A stretch of DNA of 8,110 bases from Aestuariivirga sp. (GTDB taxonomy: Bacteria; Pseudomonadota; Alphaproteobacteria; Rhizobiales; Aestuariivirgaceae): positions 1 to 8,110 of the forward strand of contig JADCDC010000568.1 of the NCBI GenBank assembly GCA_020252385.1. The letters are read 5' to 3'. Below, piece by piece: positions 6,187-8,110 of the stretch (its first letter is position 1; each line of letters begins with the position of its first letter). Under the pieces are notes generated by a model, which searched no databases, had not been told where the DNA came from, and saw only the letters and a list, made by a program, of their open reading frames with translations. The translations under genes were made by a program, and so were the position numbers.

Positions 6187-6213
6187 CCGGGAGCAATGCT
6201 TTGACTCCGGAGG
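6187..6213 (+). promoter_or_regulatory. Leader hairpin overlapping a GGAGG sequence
   Basis: CCGG-AG-CAA (6187-6196, one bulged G) pairs with TTG-CT-CCGG (6201-6210, one bulged A) around TGCT, nine pairs in all. The last two stem bases are also the first of GGAGG (6209-6213). That GGAGG is well spaced for ATGs at 6218 and 6223, but these are out of frame with the membrane gene starting at 6236. It may be a translational control element, or the true start of the downstream gene may be unusual. Confidence 0.3.
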
Positions 6214-6235
6214 CGCGATGCGATGAAATTGAGAT

Positions 6236-6673
6236 ATGCATGCGGCAGACGGCAGGAACACTGTCCGCAATGTCCTGGGAGCGGTTCTCGTGATCACCAA
6301 GCGGTATTGGTTGTTGTTCTGGATCGCGGTGGCCATGGCGGTCCATTCCGCCATCGTCGGAAGGTTGCTGGGAAGCAGCTTCTTCATGCTGCTGTTCTTC
6401 TGGGGCTGGGTTGCCGCGGCCGCCTACCGGGGCCAGCTCGAGTCGGCCAAGTCGATGGCGATCGTCATGGTGATCTTGCTGACGCTCACCGCCGCCGCGC
6501 TGGCCTTTCAGCCCGTCGATCTTGCAAAGGATCTCGCCTACTACACCTTCGCGCTCTATCCGGCCTTGGTGAGCTGGATCTGCGTCTTCTTCTATGTTCG
6601 CCACCTGTTGCAGCGCGATCAGCACGGCGTACCCATGCCCCGCCGCCCGGCGCCCCAGCGGCGCACGGTCTAG
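6236..6673 (+). CDS. Four-helix integral membrane protein of unknown function (145 aa)
   Basis: Four hydrophobic helices are visible at about 25-42, 48-64, 72-92 and 104-123, with a short polar N-terminus and a basic, proline-rich C-terminal tail (RRPAPQRRTV). An even helix number puts both ends on the same side; the basic tail favours the cytoplasm. No family signature is recognised. The ATG at 6236 is the first start after an in-frame stop (TGA 6230-6232). It lacks a good Shine-Dalgarno: the nearest strong one, GGAGG, is 22 bases away behind a hairpin. A start at GTG 6290, just before the first helix, cannot be excluded. The stop codon overlaps the stop of the convergent transporter gene. 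The evenly spread hydrophobic segments support real coding over the opposite-strand frame. Confidence 0.7.
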   Translation: MHAADGRNTVRNVLGAVLVITKRYWLLFWIAVAMAVHSAIVGRLLGSSFFMLLFFWGWVAAAAYRGQLESAKSMAIVMVILLTLTAAALAFQPVDLAKDLAYYTFALYPALVSWICVFFYVRHLLQRDQHGVPMPRRPAPQRRTV

Positions 6674-7776
6674 CCTCGCGCCGCGGGCGGAGCGGCGTTC
6701 TCCGTGCCGCGCCAGTGGGCGAGAAGGTCATAGGCCACGGCAAGCAGCGTCGGGCCGATGAACAGCCCGAGGAAGCCGAAGGAGATGAAGCCGCCGAACA
6801 CGCCGAGGATCACCAGCATGAGCGGAAGCTGCATGCTGGAGCCGATCAGCCAGGGCTTCAGCAGATTGTCGATGAAGGTCACGATCAGGCCCCACACGAT
6901 CACGAACCAGAAGGCCAGATCCGTTCCCGACGTCGAGTAGATCCACCAGGCGGCACCACCCCAGACGAGGTTGATCAGCACGCCGCCGAACTGGCTCACC
7001 GCCAGGATCAGGGTCACGAAGCCGAGCGTCGCCGCGGCGGGAACGCCGGCAAGCCACATGCCTATGGCCATCAGCAGGCCCTGGATGGCCGCGGTGCCGA
7101 TGATGCCGTAGAACACGCCCTTGACCGCGCCGCCCGCGACGTCCGTGACACCGGCGAGCTTCGCGCCGCCAAGGCGCCTCAGGCTGTCCCTCAGCACATC
7201 GACGATCGCCGCACCGCCGGCCCAGAAGCTGGTGGCAACCACGACGCCGATCGCGATATGCGCCATGCTGCTGGCGAGGCCCACCGCCGCATCGGTGATG
7301 AACTTCCGCACCGGCTCGGCATAGGACGAGATCATCGCCTTGGCCTCCGGTGTCTGGTGAAGCAGCGCGTCCCACTGCGTGGCAAGGGCGTCCCCCACGA
7401 AGGGCAGCGCCGCGATCCAGCCGGGAAGCGGCGGCGAGGAGGCCACCCAGGCGCTGACGAGCTCGATGAGCGTGCGCACCTCGACCACCAGACCGGGCGC
7501 CGAGAGGAATACCGGCACCAGCACGAACAACAGGAGGGCAGCCAGCATGAAAAGCGCTGCCGCGGTGCCCGACAGCCCCATGCGCACGAGCCACGTCCGC
7601 ACGGGCCACGCCGCGATGGCCAGGATGCAGCCGAACATCAGCGCGATGCCGAACGGCTTCAGCACATAGTAGACCCCGCCCAGGAGCAGGCTGAACAGCA
7701 GCAGCAGGACGAATTTCTCCGCCAGCGGCGCATTGCCGATGACCAGCCCTCCGGTCTCCCGCGGATTCGTCTCCAT
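6670..7776 (-). CDS. AI-2E/PerM-family (UPF0118) membrane transporter (368 aa)
   Basis: The length (368) and layout fit the AI-2E transporter family: paired helices at about 22-40 and 43-60, another at 70-92, a long amphipathic region (95-165), then VKGVFYGIIGTAAIQG (218-233), a helix near 250-270, the family-typical DNLLKPWLIG (303-312) and GLFIGPTLLAVAY (337-349) close to the C-terminus. The family is named after E. coli TqsA, linked to autoinducer-2 export, but members have varied or unknown substrates, and the name should not be read as proof of quorum signalling here. The ATG at 7776 is chosen over a TTG at 7797 because GGAGG (7786-7782) lies five bases upstream. The gene lies downstream of the sugar-binding-protein gene but behind a strong terminator, so it probably has its own promoter within 7777-7850. 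Confidence 0.88.
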   Translation of the reverse strand: METNPRETGGLVIGNAPLAEKFVLLLLFSLLLGGVYYVLKPFGIALMFGCILAIAAWPVRTWLVRMGLSGTAAALFMLAALLLFVLVPVFLSAPGLVVEVRTLIELVSAWVASSPPLPGWIAALPFVGDALATQWDALLHQTPEAKAMISSYAEPVRKFITDAAVGLASSMAHIAIGVVVATSFWAGGAAIVDVLRDSLRRLGGAKLAGVTDVAGGAVKGVFYGIIGTAAIQGLLMAIGMWLAGVPAAATLGFVTLILAVSQFGGVLINLVWGGAAWWIYSTSGTDLAFWFVIVWGLIVTFIDNLLKPWLIGSSMQLPLMLVILGVFGGFISFGFLGLFIGPTLLAVAYDLLAHWRGTENAAPPAARG

Positions 7777-7849
7777 CTTGTCCTCCCGGTGCGCCAACAG
7801 GTCGAAAGGAACGCGCTCCAGGCCAATGGCTTTAGCACGCTCCCGTCCT

Positions 7850-7888
7850 GCCGCACAAAAGCGAAAGGCGGGACTCGCGTCCCGCCTT
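7850..7888 (-). terminator. Rho-independent terminator of the sugar ABC binding-protein gene
   Basis: On the minus strand, AAGGCGGGAC (7888-7879) pairs perfectly with GTCCCGCCTT (7874-7865) around a four-base loop, ten pairs in all. It is followed by a T-rich run, TTTCGCTTTTGTG. It begins 32 bases after the TAA at 7921-7923. The T-tract is interrupted, but the stem is strong and the position is right. Confidence 0.85.
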
Positions 7889-7920
7889 CCGCATCAGGTC
7901 GTTCGGGTGAAGGCCCGCGG

Positions 7921-8110
7921 TTACTTCGCGATGCAGGTGTCCGCCGTCTCCGGCGTGCAGACGTCGAGGCCGGTGTAGGTCGGGTCAGCCGGCGCCGCCT
8001 TGCCGTCCTTCATGTCGCGGAGCGCCATCATGGTCTTGTAGCCCATCTCGAAGGGACGCTGGCCAACCTGGCCAAGCGACAGGCCTTCCTTCATCTGCTC
8101 GATCTGGACG
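7921..8110 (-). CDS. Sugar ABC-transporter periplasmic substrate-binding protein, C-terminal fragment at right edge
   Basis: The last 62 residues are visible, from VQIEQMKEGLSLGQVGQRPF to ...CIAK and TAA (7921-7923); the rest lies outside the window. GQRPFEMGYKTMMAL matches the C-terminal lobe of RbsB-like (Peripla_BP_4) sugar-binding proteins, where a Q-x-P-F-x-M-G-Y segment follows the last strand of the domain. The tail DVCTPETADTCIAK contains two cysteines nine residues apart, a pattern found in rhizobial members that may form a disulfide in the periplasm. The sugar (ribose, xylose, or another pentose or hexose) cannot be told from this part. The permease and ATPase genes are not in the window. 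A strong terminator follows, so this is the last gene of its transcript. Confidence 0.8.
   Translation of the reverse strand, partial: VQIEQMKEGLSLGQVGQRPFEMGYKTMMALRDMKDGKAAPADPTYTGLDVCTPETADTCIAK

Larger units (their letters stand above)
5778..6235. other. 458-base gene-free stretch with three dyads
   Basis: No convincing protein gene of ordinary size lies here; frames crossing it on both strands look like shadows, with odd composition and no ribosome site. It holds three inverted repeats (5940-5969, 6112-6145 and 6187-6210), an anti-Shine-Dalgarno-like CCTCCTCCC (6147-6155), a weak promoter-like pair TTGTGA (6051-6056) and TTGAAT (6073-6078), and a 33-codon minus-strand ORF of doubtful reality (6058-6159). 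It separates divergent genes, so both promoters should be within it. Confidence 0.5.

Noticed and set aside
5789..6625. 278-codon minus-strand frame across the gene-free stretch and the four-helix gene
   Set aside because: Low-complexity polar translation, no ribosome site, and it overlaps both the better-supported membrane gene and the structured region.
6223..8110. Very long plus-strand open frame from ATG 6223 with a good GGAGG, running to the right edge
   Set aside because: It crosses the four-helix gene in another frame and is antisense to the clear AI-2E-family and binding-protein genes. Its composition (His, Arg, Gln, Asp and Gly, no hydrophobic core) is that of a shadow.

Overview
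The window is GC-rich DNA, with G/C-dominated third codon positions, densely packed with genes on both strands. It looks like the chromosome of an alphaproteobacterium, most likely from the Hyphomicrobiales/Rhizobiales. This rests on the style of the recognisable proteins (a Tat-exported PhoX-type phosphatase, a sugar ABC-transporter binding protein ending in a two-cysteine tail, a PerM/AI-2E-family membrane protein) and on codon use. It is inferred, not measured. I see no insertion sequence, integrase, tRNA, rRNA, CRISPR array or phage gene.

Left part (1-1406): the N-terminal 354 residues of a PhoX-family phosphatase on the minus strand run off the left edge. A 343-base divergent intergenic region follows. 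It carries a candidate Pho box facing phoX and, on the other side, a candidate sigma70-type promoter whose -10 lies inside a perfect inverted repeat.

Centre (1407-4503): three plus-strand genes form a probable operon of unknown function. They encode a 703-residue two-helix membrane protein with about 500 residues of predicted coiled coil, a 176-residue soluble helical protein and a 111-residue small basic protein. The last two are bridged by a 24-codon ORF with a strong ribosome binding site that overlaps both neighbours, suggesting translational coupling.

Centre-right (4525-5777): two minus-strand genes converge on this operon. One encodes a J-domain protein with a single C-terminal membrane helix, the other a 90-residue protein with one membrane helix plus a short coiled coil. 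Together 1407-5777 is a block of uncharacterised proteins, three of them membrane-anchored. A membrane-tethered scaffold with a local Hsp70 co-chaperone is one reading, but it is speculative.

Right part (5778-8110): a 458-base gene-free stretch contains three well-formed dyads or stem-loops and an anti-Shine-Dalgarno-like motif. It is followed by a four-helix membrane protein (plus) and an AI-2E/PerM-family transporter (minus) whose stop codons overlap in a single CTAG. The window ends with the C-terminus of a sugar ABC-transporter substrate-binding protein (minus), closed off by a strong hairpin terminator.
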